DNA of 64,000 nucleotides from Alphaproteobacteria bacterium (GTDB lineage Bacteria > Pseudomonadota > Alphaproteobacteria > SHNJ01): contig SHNJ01000007.1 of assembly GCA_004295055.1 (NCBI GenBank), positions 166,807 to 230,806 of the forward strand, written 5' to 3'. This document shows, piece by piece, positions 52,422-61,470 of the stretch (position 1 is the first letter of the stretch; every line of letters begins with the position of its first letter). The translations under genes were made by a program, and so were the position numbers. The notes beneath the pieces were generated by a model, which had not been told where the DNA came from, made no database searches, and was given only the letters and a program-made list of their open reading frames with translations.

Positions 52422-54645
52422 ATCATCCGCGCTGAAAAATATTTTTCTTTTAGGCCGCCGCTACAGCTTGATGAACAAGCTTGGCTGGGTGGTAACGCTT
52501 GTGGCCATAGCCAGCGGAATTTTGACTTACGTCACTTTGACCAGCAATCCCCCCTATGGTCCTGACCCGTATAAAGTAAAGTTATTGATGACGTTAAACG
52601 CGGCGATTTTATTGCTGCTTGGGTTTTTTGTTTATCGCGGCTTAAATTCGCTATTGATTACGCGCCGCCGCAACCGCGCCGGATCGCGCTTGCATACGCG
52701 CCTGGTTATTTTGCTTGGTTTTCTCGCGGTTGTTCCGACTATTTTCGTGGCGGCTTTTTCGGCCGTGTTTTTCAACCTCGGTGTCGAAGCCTGGTTTAGC
52801 GAGCGCGTCAATACCGCATTGCATGAATCCCGCACCGTCGCGGAAGCATATTTGCGCGAACACCAAGAAGTCATCCGCGCCGACATTCAAACCATGGCCG
52901 GCGATATTAACCGCGAAGCGCCAGATCTGCTCGGCGATCCCACATTCTTCAACAAGTTTATCGAAACCCATGCCGCATTGCGTTCCCTGGCCGAAGCCTT
53001 GGTATTCGATCCATCCGGCCGTGTTTATGCGCGATCTTCGCTGACATTCTCGTTGGAATTTGAACCGATTCCAGATGACATCATCGACAAGGCGGAGCAG
53101 GGCGACGTTGCCATTTTCACCAACGATACCGAGGATCGCGTTCGCGCCATTGTTAAGTTGGATAATATTCCTGGCGCGTATCTATATCTGGGCCGCTTAA
53201 TTGATCCCGCCGTTCTGGTGCACATGGAACGCACCAAAGAAGCGGCGGAATCGTTCGAACAATTATCCGGCCAGCGCGATGATTTGCAGGTTCTGTTCAT
53301 TATCGTCTATTCCGTTGTTGCGTTATTATTGCTGTTCGGCGCGATTGGCGTCGGATTAAATATCGCCAATAAACTTGTAAAACCAGTCGGCGATTTGATC
53401 GAGGCATCGGAACGCGTAGCCGCGGGCGACTTGTCCGTCCGCGTGGAACCAACCCCGGGCAGCAGTGAAATCGGTCAGTTGTCCAAGGCATTTAACCGTA
53501 TGACCAACCAATTGGATACGCAACGCCGCGAATTGATCGAAGCCAACCGCCAAATCGATGCACGCCGCCGTTTTACCGAGGTTGTTTTGTCGGGCGTCAG
53601 CGCCGGCGTGATTGGCTTGGATGCGGAAGGTCAAATCCAATATCCAAACAAGCGCGCATCCGATTTGCTGAATATCGATTTAGAATCCAAAATCGGCGAA
53701 CATTTGGGCGATATTCTGCCGGAATGGGACGAAGTACTGGAAAGCGTACTATTCAATCCCCGCAAGGACAAACCATTTGAGCAGCAAATTCAGCGGACGC
53801 TGGATGACGGCCAAACCCGCACATTATTATTGCGCGTCAGCATGGATTCAACCGACACGGATATTCGCGGATTCGTGGTTACGTTCGACGATATTACTCA
53901 ATTGATGGTGGCGCAGCGCAGTTCTGCCTGGGCTGACGTTGCTCGGCGCCTAGCGCATGAAATCCGCAACCCATTGACACCGATTCAATTGTCGGCCGAA
54001 CGCCTGAAACGCAAGTATTTAAAGCAAATTACCGAGGACCCGGACACTTTTGTCAATTGCACCGATACAATCGTGCGTCACGTCGAGGATTTGGGCCGGA
54101 TGCTCGATGAATTCTCATCCTTTGCGCGGATGCCGGAACCGGTAATGAAAAACGAAAACCTGATCGCGATTGCGCGCGATTCGATTTTGCTGCAAAAAAA
54201 TGCGCATTCAAAAATTCAATTTCAATTGCACACGCATGACAAAACCAATGTCTTGCTGAATTGCGATGCAAGTTTGATGCGCCAGGCGCTGACCAATTTG
54301 TTGAAGAACGCGGCCGAAGCGATCGAAGCAAAAGAATCTGTGGATAATGTTCCAGGTAAAATTGATATCGATATTGAGTCGGATGATACAAAAACCGTAC
54401 TGACAATTTCCGACAATGGAAAAGGATTTCCCAAGGAAGGGCGGGAACGCCTGACAGAACCTTATGTTACGACGCGCGCGAAAGGAACCGGACTTGGTTT
54501 GGCGATCGTGAAAAAAATTGCGGAAGATCACAAAGGGGAATTATATCTTGGGGATAGTATTGCGGGTGGTGCAAAAGTTACTCTTGTGTTCTTTGCACAA
54601 CAGGGTGTAAATTCAGAACATGAAAGCCACGCGAACGCGGCTTAA
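52408..54645 (+). CDS. ntrY: Nitrogen regulation sensor kinase NtrY
   Basis: 745 aa. Membrane segments at about 25-45, 55-75, 95-120 and 295-320 with an extracytoplasmic region in between, then HAMP (about 320-372), a PAS domain (about 385-490), HisKA with His about 516 in ARRLAHEIRNPLTPIQLS, and a HATPase (NAAEAI, DNGKGFP, GTGLGLAI). It phosphorylates NtrX in response to nitrogen or redox status. Fully typical of alphaproteobacterial NtrY. It overlaps the Fis-like gene. Confidence 0.95.
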   Translation: MQVSKSSALKNIFLLGRRYSLMNKLGWVVTLVAIASGILTYVTLTSNPPYGPDPYKVKLLMTLNAAILLLLGFFVYRGLNSLLITRRRNRAGSRLHTRLVILLGFLAVVPTIFVAAFSAVFFNLGVEAWFSERVNTALHESRTVAEAYLREHQEVIRADIQTMAGDINREAPDLLGDPTFFNKFIETHAALRSLAEALVFDPSGRVYARSSLTFSLEFEPIPDDIIDKAEQGDVAIFTNDTEDRVRAIVKLDNIPGAYLYLGRLIDPAVLVHMERTKEAAESFEQLSGQRDDLQVLFIIVYSVVALLLLFGAIGVGLNIANKLVKPVGDLIEASERVAAGDLSVRVEPTPGSSEIGQLSKAFNRMTNQLDTQRRELIEANRQIDARRRFTEVVLSGVSAGVIGLDAEGQIQYPNKRASDLLNIDLESKIGEHLGDILPEWDEVLESVLFNPRKDKPFEQQIQRTLDDGQTRTLLLRVSMDSTDTDIRGFVVTFDDITQLMVAQRSSAWADVARRLAHEIRNPLTPIQLSAERLKRKYLKQITEDPDTFVNCTDTIVRHVEDLGRMLDEFSSFARMPEPVMKNENLIAIARDSILLQKNAHSKIQFQLHTHDKTNVLLNCDASLMRQALTNLLKNAAEAIEAKESVDNVPGKIDIDIESDDTKTVLTISDNGKGFPKEGRERLTEPYVTTRAKGTGLGLAIVKKIAEDHKGELYLGDSIAGGAKVTLVFFAQQGVNSEHESHANAA

Positions 54646-54679
54646 ATGACACAGAGTTTATTACCCAGGGCGGTGAAAA

Positions 54680-56185
54680 ATGAATATGACAACTGATCTA
54701 GATAACGATTTTGTTGAAAGTGTTAACGAGAATTCGGGCATTCGTCCGGAAATTCTGATCGTCGATGACGAAGCAGATATTCGCGAAAGCATCAAAGGCG
54801 TTCTCGAAGACGAAAAATATATCACCCGTACCGTCGGCACCGATGCGGATGCCATCAAGGCGATTCGTGAAAAACGCCCATCCTTGGTTATTTTGGACAT
54901 ATGGTTACAGGGCAGCAAATTGGACGGTATCCAATTATTGGAACAAATCCGCCGCGAACACCCGACATTGCCGGCCGTTATGATTTCCGGCCACGGATCG
55001 ATCGAAGCGGCTGTGCGTTCGACCAAGATCGGGGCCTATGACTTCATTGAAAAACCATTTAAAGCGGACCGTTTATTATTAGTGGTCCGTAACGCCTTGC
55101 AAGCCGCGCAAATGAGCCGCGAACTGGAAGAATTGCGCCAATACAGCAGCAAGGAATCCGATTTAACCGGCAAATCGCAAACGATTCAAGCCGTACGCCA
55201 AACCATCGAACGCGTTGCGCCAACCAACAGCCGCGTTTTGATCACCGGTCCCGCCGGATCGGGCAAAGAAGTTGTCGCTCGCATGTTGCACGCGAAATCG
55301 CGCCGCAACTCAGGCCCATTCGTCGCCCTGAATTGCGCGACCATGCGTCCGGATCGTTTGGAAGTCGAATTGTTCGGATCGGAAGTCCGTAAAGATTCCG
55401 AAACAGGCCAGGTCAGCCGCAAGGTTGGCGTTCTGGAACAAGCCCATGGCGGCACATTGTTTTTGGACGAAGTGGCCGACATGCCGCTTGAAACCCAAGG
55501 CAAGATCGTGCGCGCTTTGCAGGATCAAACATTCCAACGCGTCGGCGGCAATACGCCAATTCGTGTCGACTTGCGGGTCATTGCTTCGACCAACCGCAAT
55601 TTACAAGATTTAATGGCGCAAGGCCGTTTCCGTCAAGATTTGTATTATCGTTTGAACGTAGTGCCGATTCAGGTGCCAGCTTTGTCGCTGCGCCGCGAAG
55701 ATATTCCAGATTTGGCAAAAGCATTTATGGAACGCGCCGCGGAAACTTCTGGCCTGTCGGCGCGCCGTTTATCCGATGATGCTTTGGCGGCATTGCAAGC
55801 CTATGACTGGCCTGGCAACGTGCGTCAATTGCGTAACGTGATTGAATGGGTATTGATTATGGCAGGCGGCGCGGCATCCGAACCGATCGGCGCTGATTTA
55901 TTGCCACCGGATATTTCCCAGGCAACGCCGGATATTATGCGCCACGACCGTAGCGCCGAAATCATGACCTTGCCATTGCGCGATGCGCGTGAAGTATTTG
56001 AACGCGAATATCTGCTAGCCCAAGTCACAAGATTTGGCGGCAATATTTCCCGTACTGCCGCCTTTATCGGCATGGAACGTTCGGCCTTGCACCGCAAGTT
56101 GAAATCGCTGGGCGTGAATACGTCCGGCGCGGCCAACGATGGCGGTGAATTGCCAGCGACAACCGGTCAAGCTGTAGCGAGCTAA
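54680..56185 (+). CDS. ntrX: Nitrogen regulation response regulator NtrX
   Basis: 501 aa. Receiver with phospho-Asp at about 74 in VILDIWLQG, AAA+ domain with Walker A GPAGSGKE (about 189) and Walker B GGTLFLDEVADMPL, and a Fis-type helix-turn-helix (GGNISRTAAFIGMERSALHR). The loop after ELFGSE that should read GAFTGA for sigma-54 contact is replaced by a shorter sequence with RKDSETGQVSRK, so it probably works without sigma-54. It is 34 bases behind ntrY. A strong terminator follows. Confidence 0.95.
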   Translation: MNMTTDLDNDFVESVNENSGIRPEILIVDDEADIRESIKGVLEDEKYITRTVGTDADAIKAIREKRPSLVILDIWLQGSKLDGIQLLEQIRREHPTLPAVMISGHGSIEAAVRSTKIGAYDFIEKPFKADRLLLVVRNALQAAQMSRELEELRQYSSKESDLTGKSQTIQAVRQTIERVAPTNSRVLITGPAGSGKEVVARMLHAKSRRNSGPFVALNCATMRPDRLEVELFGSEVRKDSETGQVSRKVGVLEQAHGGTLFLDEVADMPLETQGKIVRALQDQTFQRVGGNTPIRVDLRVIASTNRNLQDLMAQGRFRQDLYYRLNVVPIQVPALSLRREDIPDLAKAFMERAAETSGLSARRLSDDALAALQAYDWPGNVRQLRNVIEWVLIMAGGAASEPIGADLLPPDISQATPDIMRHDRSAEIMTLPLRDAREVFEREYLLAQVTRFGGNISRTAAFIGMERSALHRKLKSLGVNTSGAANDGGELPATTGQAVAS

Positions 56186-56210
56186 GATCAATCGATTTTA
56201 TAAATATCAT

Positions 56211-56249
56211 AGAGTGCAGAGGTTTTTTCTCTGCACTCTTTTGATTTTT
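56211..56249 (+). terminator. Rho-independent terminator after ntrX
   Basis: Perfect 11-bp stem AGAGTGCAGAG / CTCTGCACTCT with a seven-base loop GTTTTTT and a T-rich tail. It closes the dusB-fis-ntrY-ntrX transcript, so hfq must have its own promoter in the AT-rich gap 56250-56390. Confidence 0.93.
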
Positions 56250-56390
56250 ACTTCTAAACTCTGTCATAATTCTGTCAGATTGTTATAATATTATTACAAT
56301 TAACAGTTGATATTCATTATTTACAATAATGTGTATTTAGCCTATTAAAACCCGTCCATTACTGGTCATCCATAACAAAGAGAAAAACAT

Positions 56391-56672
56391 ATGGCCCAAG
56401 AAAAAAATCAAAACGTGCAGGATGTTTTCCTAAATAACATCCGCAAACAAAAAGTACCGGTTACCGTATTTTTGGTAAACGGCGTCAAATTACAGGGAAT
56501 TGTTACTTGGTTTGATAATTTTTGTATTTTGCTTCGTCGCGATGCGATGTCGCAGCTTGTTTACAAGCATGCGATTTCGACCATCATGCCTGGCGGTCCT
56601 GTTTCGTTGTATGATCCAAAAGAAAACGAAACGATCGAAGCTGGCTCTGGCGGCGAACCTGCGAAAATATAA
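56391..56672 (+). CDS. hfq: RNA chaperone Hfq
   Basis: 93 aa. Sm1 motif with Gln8, [20 protein letters not shown] and [20 protein letters not shown], and Sm2 motif [10 protein letters not shown]. The C-terminal tail is short, as in alphaproteobacteria. It helps small RNAs pair with mRNAs. hflX follows 21 bases later, the conserved hfq-hflX order. Confidence 0.97.
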   Translation: MAQEKNQNVQDVFLNNIRKQKVPVTVFLVNGVKLQGIVTWFDNFCILLRRDAMSQLVYKHAISTIMPGGPVSLYDPKENETIEAGSGGEPAKI

Positions 56673-56693
56673 TTACCGCAGAATTTCCGGCAC

Positions 56694-58010
56694 ATGCGTA
56701 AATCCAAGCTGACCGATAACCGTGTTCAGCGTACGAAGGTTTTTGTCCTGCATCCGGTGTTAAAATCGGAGCAGGGCAAGGGATCGCGTTCCGAACAAGC
56801 TTGTTTGGACGAAGCGGTTGGTTTGGCCGAAGCGATCGATTTGGACATATACGGCGCCGAAATTCTGACCTTATCCCAAATCACGCCGGCAACCTATATC
56901 GGCAAAGGCAAGGCCGAAGAATTAAAAGAAATTCTAACCAATGAAAAAGTAGCGTTGTTGTTCGTCAACGCGACCCTGACGCCTGGTCAGCAACGCAATC
57001 TGGAAAATGCCACCAAATTAAAAGTCATCGACCGCACCGGAATGATTTTGGAAATATTCGGCGCGCGCGCAAGAACGCACGAAGGCCGGTTGCAGGTCGA
57101 ACTTGCCGCCTTGACGTATCAACGCAGCCGTTTGGTGCGTTCCTGGACCCATTTGGAACGGCAACGTGGCGGCGGCGGATTTTTGGGCGGTCCTGGCGAA
57201 AAGCAATTAGAGTTGGATCGCCGCATGCTAGAAGCGCGGATAGAGAAAATCAAAGTGGAATTAGCCGATGTTATTCGCACCCGCCGCTTGCAACGCAAGT
57301 CGCGTATTCGTAACGCTACCCCGACCATCGCCCTGATTGGGTATACCAACGCCGGCAAATCCACTTTGTTCAACACGTTGACCCACAGCGAAGTTTTGGC
57401 CAAGGATATGTTGTTCGCAACATTGGACCCGACCATCCGGCCCACCGTTTTGCCAAGTGGACGCAAGGTATTATTGTCCGACACCGTTGGATTTATTTCC
57501 GATCTTCCGACCGCCTTGATCGCGGCATTTCGCGCCACGTTGGAAGAAGTTCAAGAAGCGGATTTATTGTTGCATGTACGCGATATCGCGTCGCCGGAAA
57601 CCGATGCGCAAAAATTGGATGTAGAACAAGTATTGTCGGAACTCGATATCGAAGAATCCGATTGGCGGGAACGCACCATCGAAGTCTGGAACAAAGTAGA
57701 TTTGTTGCCCAAGAATGAAATCCCAACTCCAGAGCAAAATGACGTTCCTATATCCGCCATTACCGGGCAGGGCATGGATCATCTGTTACGCCTGATCGAA
57801 CAGAAACTTGGGCAGGGAACGCTGCACGGCACTGTAACACTGCCACTGGAAGCCGGCGAAGCCATGGCCTGGTTATACCGCCACGCCCAGGTTAGCGCGC
57901 GCAAAGACCGGCAAAAGACCATGGCTTTGACCATTTCCATCGAAGCCGGTGAGTTAGAACGGTTTACGCATAAATTTGCCGCAATAGGCCCAAAATTCAA
58001 GACAGCATAA
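56694..58010 (+). CDS. hflX: GTPase HflX
   Basis: 438 aa. N-terminal HflX domain (TPATYIGKGKAEELKEIL), the linker RERGGGGFLGGPGEKQLELD-like region (RQRGGGGFLGGPGEKQ), then the G domain with GYTNAGKSTLFNTLT, DTVGFISDLP and NKVDLL. It splits ribosomes under stress. The frame starts with ATG MRKSKLTDNRVQRTKVFVLH. Confidence 0.96.
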   Translation: MRKSKLTDNRVQRTKVFVLHPVLKSEQGKGSRSEQACLDEAVGLAEAIDLDIYGAEILTLSQITPATYIGKGKAEELKEILTNEKVALLFVNATLTPGQQRNLENATKLKVIDRTGMILEIFGARARTHEGRLQVELAALTYQRSRLVRSWTHLERQRGGGGFLGGPGEKQLELDRRMLEARIEKIKVELADVIRTRRLQRKSRIRNATPTIALIGYTNAGKSTLFNTLTHSEVLAKDMLFATLDPTIRPTVLPSGRKVLLSDTVGFISDLPTALIAAFRATLEEVQEADLLLHVRDIASPETDAQKLDVEQVLSELDIEESDWRERTIEVWNKVDLLPKNEIPTPEQNDVPISAITGQGMDHLLRLIEQKLGQGTLHGTVTLPLEAGEAMAWLYRHAQVSARKDRQKTMALTISIEAGELERFTHKFAAIGPKFKTA

Positions 58011-58162
58011 ACATATAATATATTGATATATAACGATAATTTTACCAAGCTGGACAAGGGCACAATTGTGTTTTTTAACGGTTTGTTAGGTCTTTCATGA
58101 CATTCTGGTTAATATAACAATAAAAAATATTTAACGAACGGCACATTAAAGGTAGGGCTTTT

Positions 58163-58591
58163 ATGCGTTCGTACAGAACAGGGAGCCTGGAAGAGATCAT
58201 AGAATCTCTCCCGGTCCGCAGCGAATCGAAAGAATTTAGAGCGATGCCATTGCCAGATCCTTCGGCTTCGGAAATCTATCGCCAATCGCGGCGGTTGCTG
58301 GAACAAATGTCGCATAATCCAGATGCGCTGCTGGGCGTAATTACCGCCAATTATCAACGCCTGAAAGAAGGCGATATCGATACCGTGTTTCCAGATAAAC
58401 GCGCCACCGCCTGGCTTCGCGCCATGCATTTAATGACCGAGGTCGCCGCGCGCCTGTACGAACAAAACCCATACGAATTCAGCCAGCTGGAACGGATCGC
58501 AAAATCCCTGTATGTGATCGACGATTACATCAAACATAATCGCCATTGTCCGCCGGAATTGCGGGATATGGCTCCTACGAGCACCAACTAA
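58163..58591 (+). CDS. Hypothetical protein, 142 aa, helical
   Basis: No recognised family. Predicted to be mostly alpha-helical, no signal peptide or membrane segment. Conserved-looking features are the C-terminal SQLERIAKSLYVIDDYIKHN and HCPPELRDM. AGGTAGGG lies about 8-14 bases before the ATG. It lies after hflX in the same direction, but a gap of 152 bases separates them and no terminator is seen. Confidence 0.55.
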   Translation: MRSYRTGSLEEIIESLPVRSESKEFRAMPLPDPSASEIYRQSRRLLEQMSHNPDALLGVITANYQRLKEGDIDTVFPDKRATAWLRAMHLMTEVAARLYEQNPYEFSQLERIAKSLYVIDDYIKHNRHCPPELRDMAPTSTN

Positions 58592-58661
58592 GCGCCTATT
58601 TCCCCCTTGCCACTGTACACTAATCGGATATAATCCTAGTATTAAAGTAAAGGAAGATATC

Positions 58662-59192
58662 ATGGCTTCAGGCGGTGGCGCTAAAGGTCGTTTAGGCGAT
58701 CATATTAATGATCTAATCAGTCAAAGATCTTCTGCATTAACAAAAGCAGTAGGAATAATGGTACTTGCAGGCGTTTTTCTTATTGGTGGAAGTGCCGCCG
58801 TATTGGGATTTCTTGGAAAGGCAGCGGCTACGGTTGGAGTTATGGGAATACCAACAGCATGGGGTTTATTGGCCTCTTCACCAATTTTTATAGGATTAGG
58901 AGTTGCATTTTTTCGTGAGGCAGGACGGCTAGGACAAAGCATAGAATCCGCACAAATACAATATAGTAATTCGGGGACAAAAGGTAACACAGTTCATACT
59001 ATTACGCCCAAATTTAATGAGGGAACAGCAGCAACGCAACCATCTTCGAGAACTCATCCGCTGCTAATGACTCCCACACCAGCAAAAGGGCCTGTCAATC
59101 AAACCTCTCCTGCCAAAGCTCCTCAAGTAAATCCACTACCGCAGCAGCCCCCTGGGACTGGACGGCCTGGCGGAGAGAGACCGTCACGATAA
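58662..59192 (+). CDS. Hypothetical membrane protein with proline-rich tail
   Basis: 176 aa. Two Gly/Ala-rich hydrophobic segments at about 27-48 and 55-86 follow a Gly-rich N-terminus; the last 80 residues are hydrophilic and rich in Pro, Thr and Ser (SPAKAPQVNPLPQQPPG). AAAGGAAG precedes the ATG. No family recognised. The composition resembles the secreted protein at 47076, but no alignment is visible. It is convergent with mazG, two bases apart. Confidence 0.5.
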   Translation: MASGGGAKGRLGDHINDLISQRSSALTKAVGIMVLAGVFLIGGSAAVLGFLGKAAATVGVMGIPTAWGLLASSPIFIGLGVAFFREAGRLGQSIESAQIQYSNSGTKGNTVHTITPKFNEGTAATQPSSRTHPLLMTPTPAKGPVNQTSPAKAPQVNPLPQQPPGTGRPGGERPSR

Positions 59193-59194
59193 AA

Positions 59195-59977
59195 TTAGGC
59201 CTTTTTCTTAGCCTTTTGCCATAATTCTTCGAATTCATCCAAAGACTTGGATTTCAAGTTTTCATTATTATTTTTTGTTTCTTTTTCAATATATTGGAAT
59301 CTATTTTTAAACTTATTACTTGAAGATTTTAAAGATAGCTCAGGCGATAGTTTTAAATGTCTTGATAAATTACAGATAGAAAACAATAAATCGCCAATTT
59401 CTTCGGTAATTTTGGCCTTATTGCCGGATTTTATTTCCGCCTTTAATTCCTGCAATTCTTCTTCGATTTTGGCCAGTGGGCCATTCATGTCCGGCCAGTC
59501 AAATCCCACGCCAGCCGCGCGTTCCTGCAATTTCGTCGCAAACATCAGGGCAGGGAGAGCAGGCGGCACATCCCCTAAAATGGATTCATCGGCACCCTGC
59601 TTGGCCCTTTTCTCCGCTTGCTTTTTTTCGGCCCAGGTTTGATGCAATTCGGCTTCGGTCGTTATCGGTTGCCCTTTAAACACATGAGGATGCCGCCTTT
59701 CCAGCTTATCGGCTATGGCACCGGCAATGGCCTCAAAATCGAAATTACCGGCTTCCTCGGCCATCCGGGCATGAAATACCACCTGGAGGAGCAGGTCGCC
59801 CAATTCGTCGCGCAAATCGGCCATATCGCGGCGTTCAATGGCATCCAATACCTCGTAAACTTCTTCCAGCGTGTAGGGCGCTATGGTTTCAAAGGTCTGT
59901 TTGACATCCCAAGGACATCCATTCACCGGGTCGCGCAGCCGAGCCATGATTTGTAAAAGCCGGTCAATATTTTTCAT
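59195..59977 (-). CDS. mazG: Nucleoside triphosphate pyrophosphohydrolase MazG
   Basis: 260 aa. CPWDVKQTFETIAPYTLEEV near the start, EVLDAIERRDMADLRDELGD and LQVVFHARMAEE contain the metal-binding Glu/Asp residues of the first MazG domain, and the second follows at about 155-225 with EEIGDLLFSICNLSRHL. It removes non-canonical or stress-related nucleoside triphosphates. The C-terminus, rich in Lys and Asn, is AT-rich. The following gap 59978-60193 holds a palindrome (TGGCACCGTGCCA) and no gene. Confidence 0.94.
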   Translation of the reverse strand: MKNIDRLLQIMARLRDPVNGCPWDVKQTFETIAPYTLEEVYEVLDAIERRDMADLRDELGDLLLQVVFHARMAEEAGNFDFEAIAGAIADKLERRHPHVFKGQPITTEAELHQTWAEKKQAEKRAKQGADESILGDVPPALPALMFATKLQERAAGVGFDWPDMNGPLAKIEEELQELKAEIKSGNKAKITEEIGDLLFSICNLSRHLKLSPELSLKSSSNKFKNRFQYIEKETKNNNENLKSKSLDEFEELWQKAKKKA

Positions 59978-60193
59978 TATTGGTTCAAAGGGAATAGGGA
60001 GAGTGGCGGTTTCATCCTGGCACCGTGCCAGACTTGGTTGTCCGCCTTATCCTCGCTGTAACTTGTTATTTATATAACAACACATTAAATAAGGAATATA
60101 TATTATGGAAAATAATATATATCAACTACCAATAAAGACCTAGCCAATTAAACTAGGCCTGTCCACAATAAAATAAAGCTTATCCAGGTAATT

Positions 60194-60391
60194 TTACGCG
60201 GCCCGCTTATCAATCCAGGTGGTGTTTTGTTCGGTCTGGACTGGTTTGATTTCACTGATGCTTTGGGCAATCCAGCCTGGCGGATCGCTGGCCGGAAATG
60301 AGTCTTCCGAGGCTACCATAACCTTATCTGGCGTTTGATCGTTAGCGGCTATTAAGTCCTGAAACCAGTTCTTAAGTTTTTGCGAAATCAT
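60194..60391 (-). CDS. Small protein with SFPASDPP motif
   Basis: 65 aa with the sequence EDSFPASDPPGW at about 29-40, a motif seen in many small uncharacterised proteobacterial proteins. The N-terminus is a short helix (MISQKLKNWFQDLI). AGAGAGGG lies before the ATG. No signal peptide. Function unknown; no neighbours on the same operon are evident, since the gaps on both sides exceed 130 bases. Confidence 0.6.
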   Translation of the reverse strand: MISQKLKNWFQDLIAANDQTPDKVMVASEDSFPASDPPGWIAQSISEIKPVQTEQNTTWIDKRAA

Positions 60392-60526
60392 AAGCCCTCT
60401 CTATCCGCAATCTTTGATTGCATTGGTTGGCATGTAAATCGCGTAAACTATAAACCCCGGCCAAATAAAACGGCAAGCCGGAATCAAAAAAAATCCTAAA
60501 AATTTTATAAAATGCTGTCGTATGGC

Positions 60527-61297
60527 TTAAATATCTAAAACCATGCCATCAAAAGCCGGTTCCATGCCGGGTGGGCACTTAGCGAGGAGTTTATCGTAAT
60601 CCAGCTGCGCGCTCATATGCGTTAGGATCGTCCGTTCTGGTTTCAATTGCCCTGCCCAGTCTACGACCTTGGCGAAATGGGCATGGCTTTGATGGGCCTC
60701 CAGTAAAAAGCAATCGATAATCCAGGTTTTGATGCCGGACAATGATTCCATCGCGCGCGGAGAGAAATCGACCACATCGGTACAATAAGCAAAATCGCCA
60801 ATGCGAAATCCGAAACTTTTAATGAAACCATGTTCCTGTTCAATCGGCAGAATACTTAAATGCCCAACCTGAAACTGCTCAAACGGTTTAATCAGATTTT
60901 CCTGCAATTGCGGTTTATAAAATCCGTGGCCTTCGGGCAATTGTTTTAAAACATAGGAAAAAGATTTATGAATCTCATCCAAGGTTTGTTGCCCGGCATA
61001 AATCGGAATGGCTTTTTGCATCAACCGGTTCACGCCGCGCATATCGTCGATACCATGCAAATGATCGGCATGCGGATGCGTATATAAAACCGCATCGATT
61101 CGTTGAATATCCGATGCCAGTAATTGCTGGCGAAGATCCGGCGAAGTATCGACCAGAATTCCAAGGTCTTTATCTTCGATAAATATAGAAGGTCGCAGAC
61201 GGCGGTTTTTCGGATTGTCCGGATCGCACCGGCCCCAATTATTGCCGATCAACGGCACCCCGCCCGATCCACCGCAACCAAGAATGGTGATTTTCAT
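60527..61297 (-). CDS. MBL-fold metallo-hydrolase, PhnP-like
   Basis: 256 aa. Metal ligands His74, His76, Asp78 and His79 in THPHADHLHG, with GCGGSGGVPLIGNNWG at the N-terminus and DTSPDLRQQLL, as in phosphoribosyl 1,2-cyclic phosphate phosphodiesterase-like and lipoyl-attached hydrolases. In alphaproteobacteria it typically follows metG-tatD, as here. The substrate is not certain. Confidence 0.87.
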   Translation of the reverse strand: MKITILGCGGSGGVPLIGNNWGRCDPDNPKNRRLRPSIFIEDKDLGILVDTSPDLRQQLLASDIQRIDAVLYTHPHADHLHGIDDMRGVNRLMQKAIPIYAGQQTLDEIHKSFSYVLKQLPEGHGFYKPQLQENLIKPFEQFQVGHLSILPIEQEHGFIKSFGFRIGDFAYCTDVVDFSPRAMESLSGIKTWIIDCFLLEAHQSHAHFAKVVDWAGQLKPERTILTHMSAQLDYDKLLAKCPPGMEPAFDGMVLDI

Positions 61298-61307
61298 TCC
61301 ACTTTAT

Positions 61308-61460
61308 ACCCTCCCCTTGAGGGAGGGTCAAACGCTGAAGTGTAGCAAAGCGTTTGGGGTGGGGATTGTGGTATTTAATAAAAAACCGCTGCTGTTTTAA
61401 AGCCTAGTCCCCACCCCAAAATTCCTGGCGGAATTTTGCGCCCTCCCTCAAGGGGAGGGC
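61308..61460. repeat. Intergenic palindromic repeat, copy 3
   Basis: The ends CCCTCCCCTTGAGGGAGGG and CCCTCCCTCAAGGGGAGGG are inverted copies of each other, and the middle contains GGGGTGGGGA / CCCCACCCC and AATTCC-GGAATT. It fills the gap between tatD and the MBL hydrolase gene. Related to 9758-9924 and 37017-37095. Confidence 0.8.
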
Positions 61461-61470
61461 AATTGATTAT

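Noticed and set aside
60105..60143. Twelve-codon frame MENNIYQLPIKT behind AAGGA, followed by a CCTAG/CTAGG hairpin, as leader peptide
   Set aside because: No gene follows on the plus strand, so it has nothing to control.
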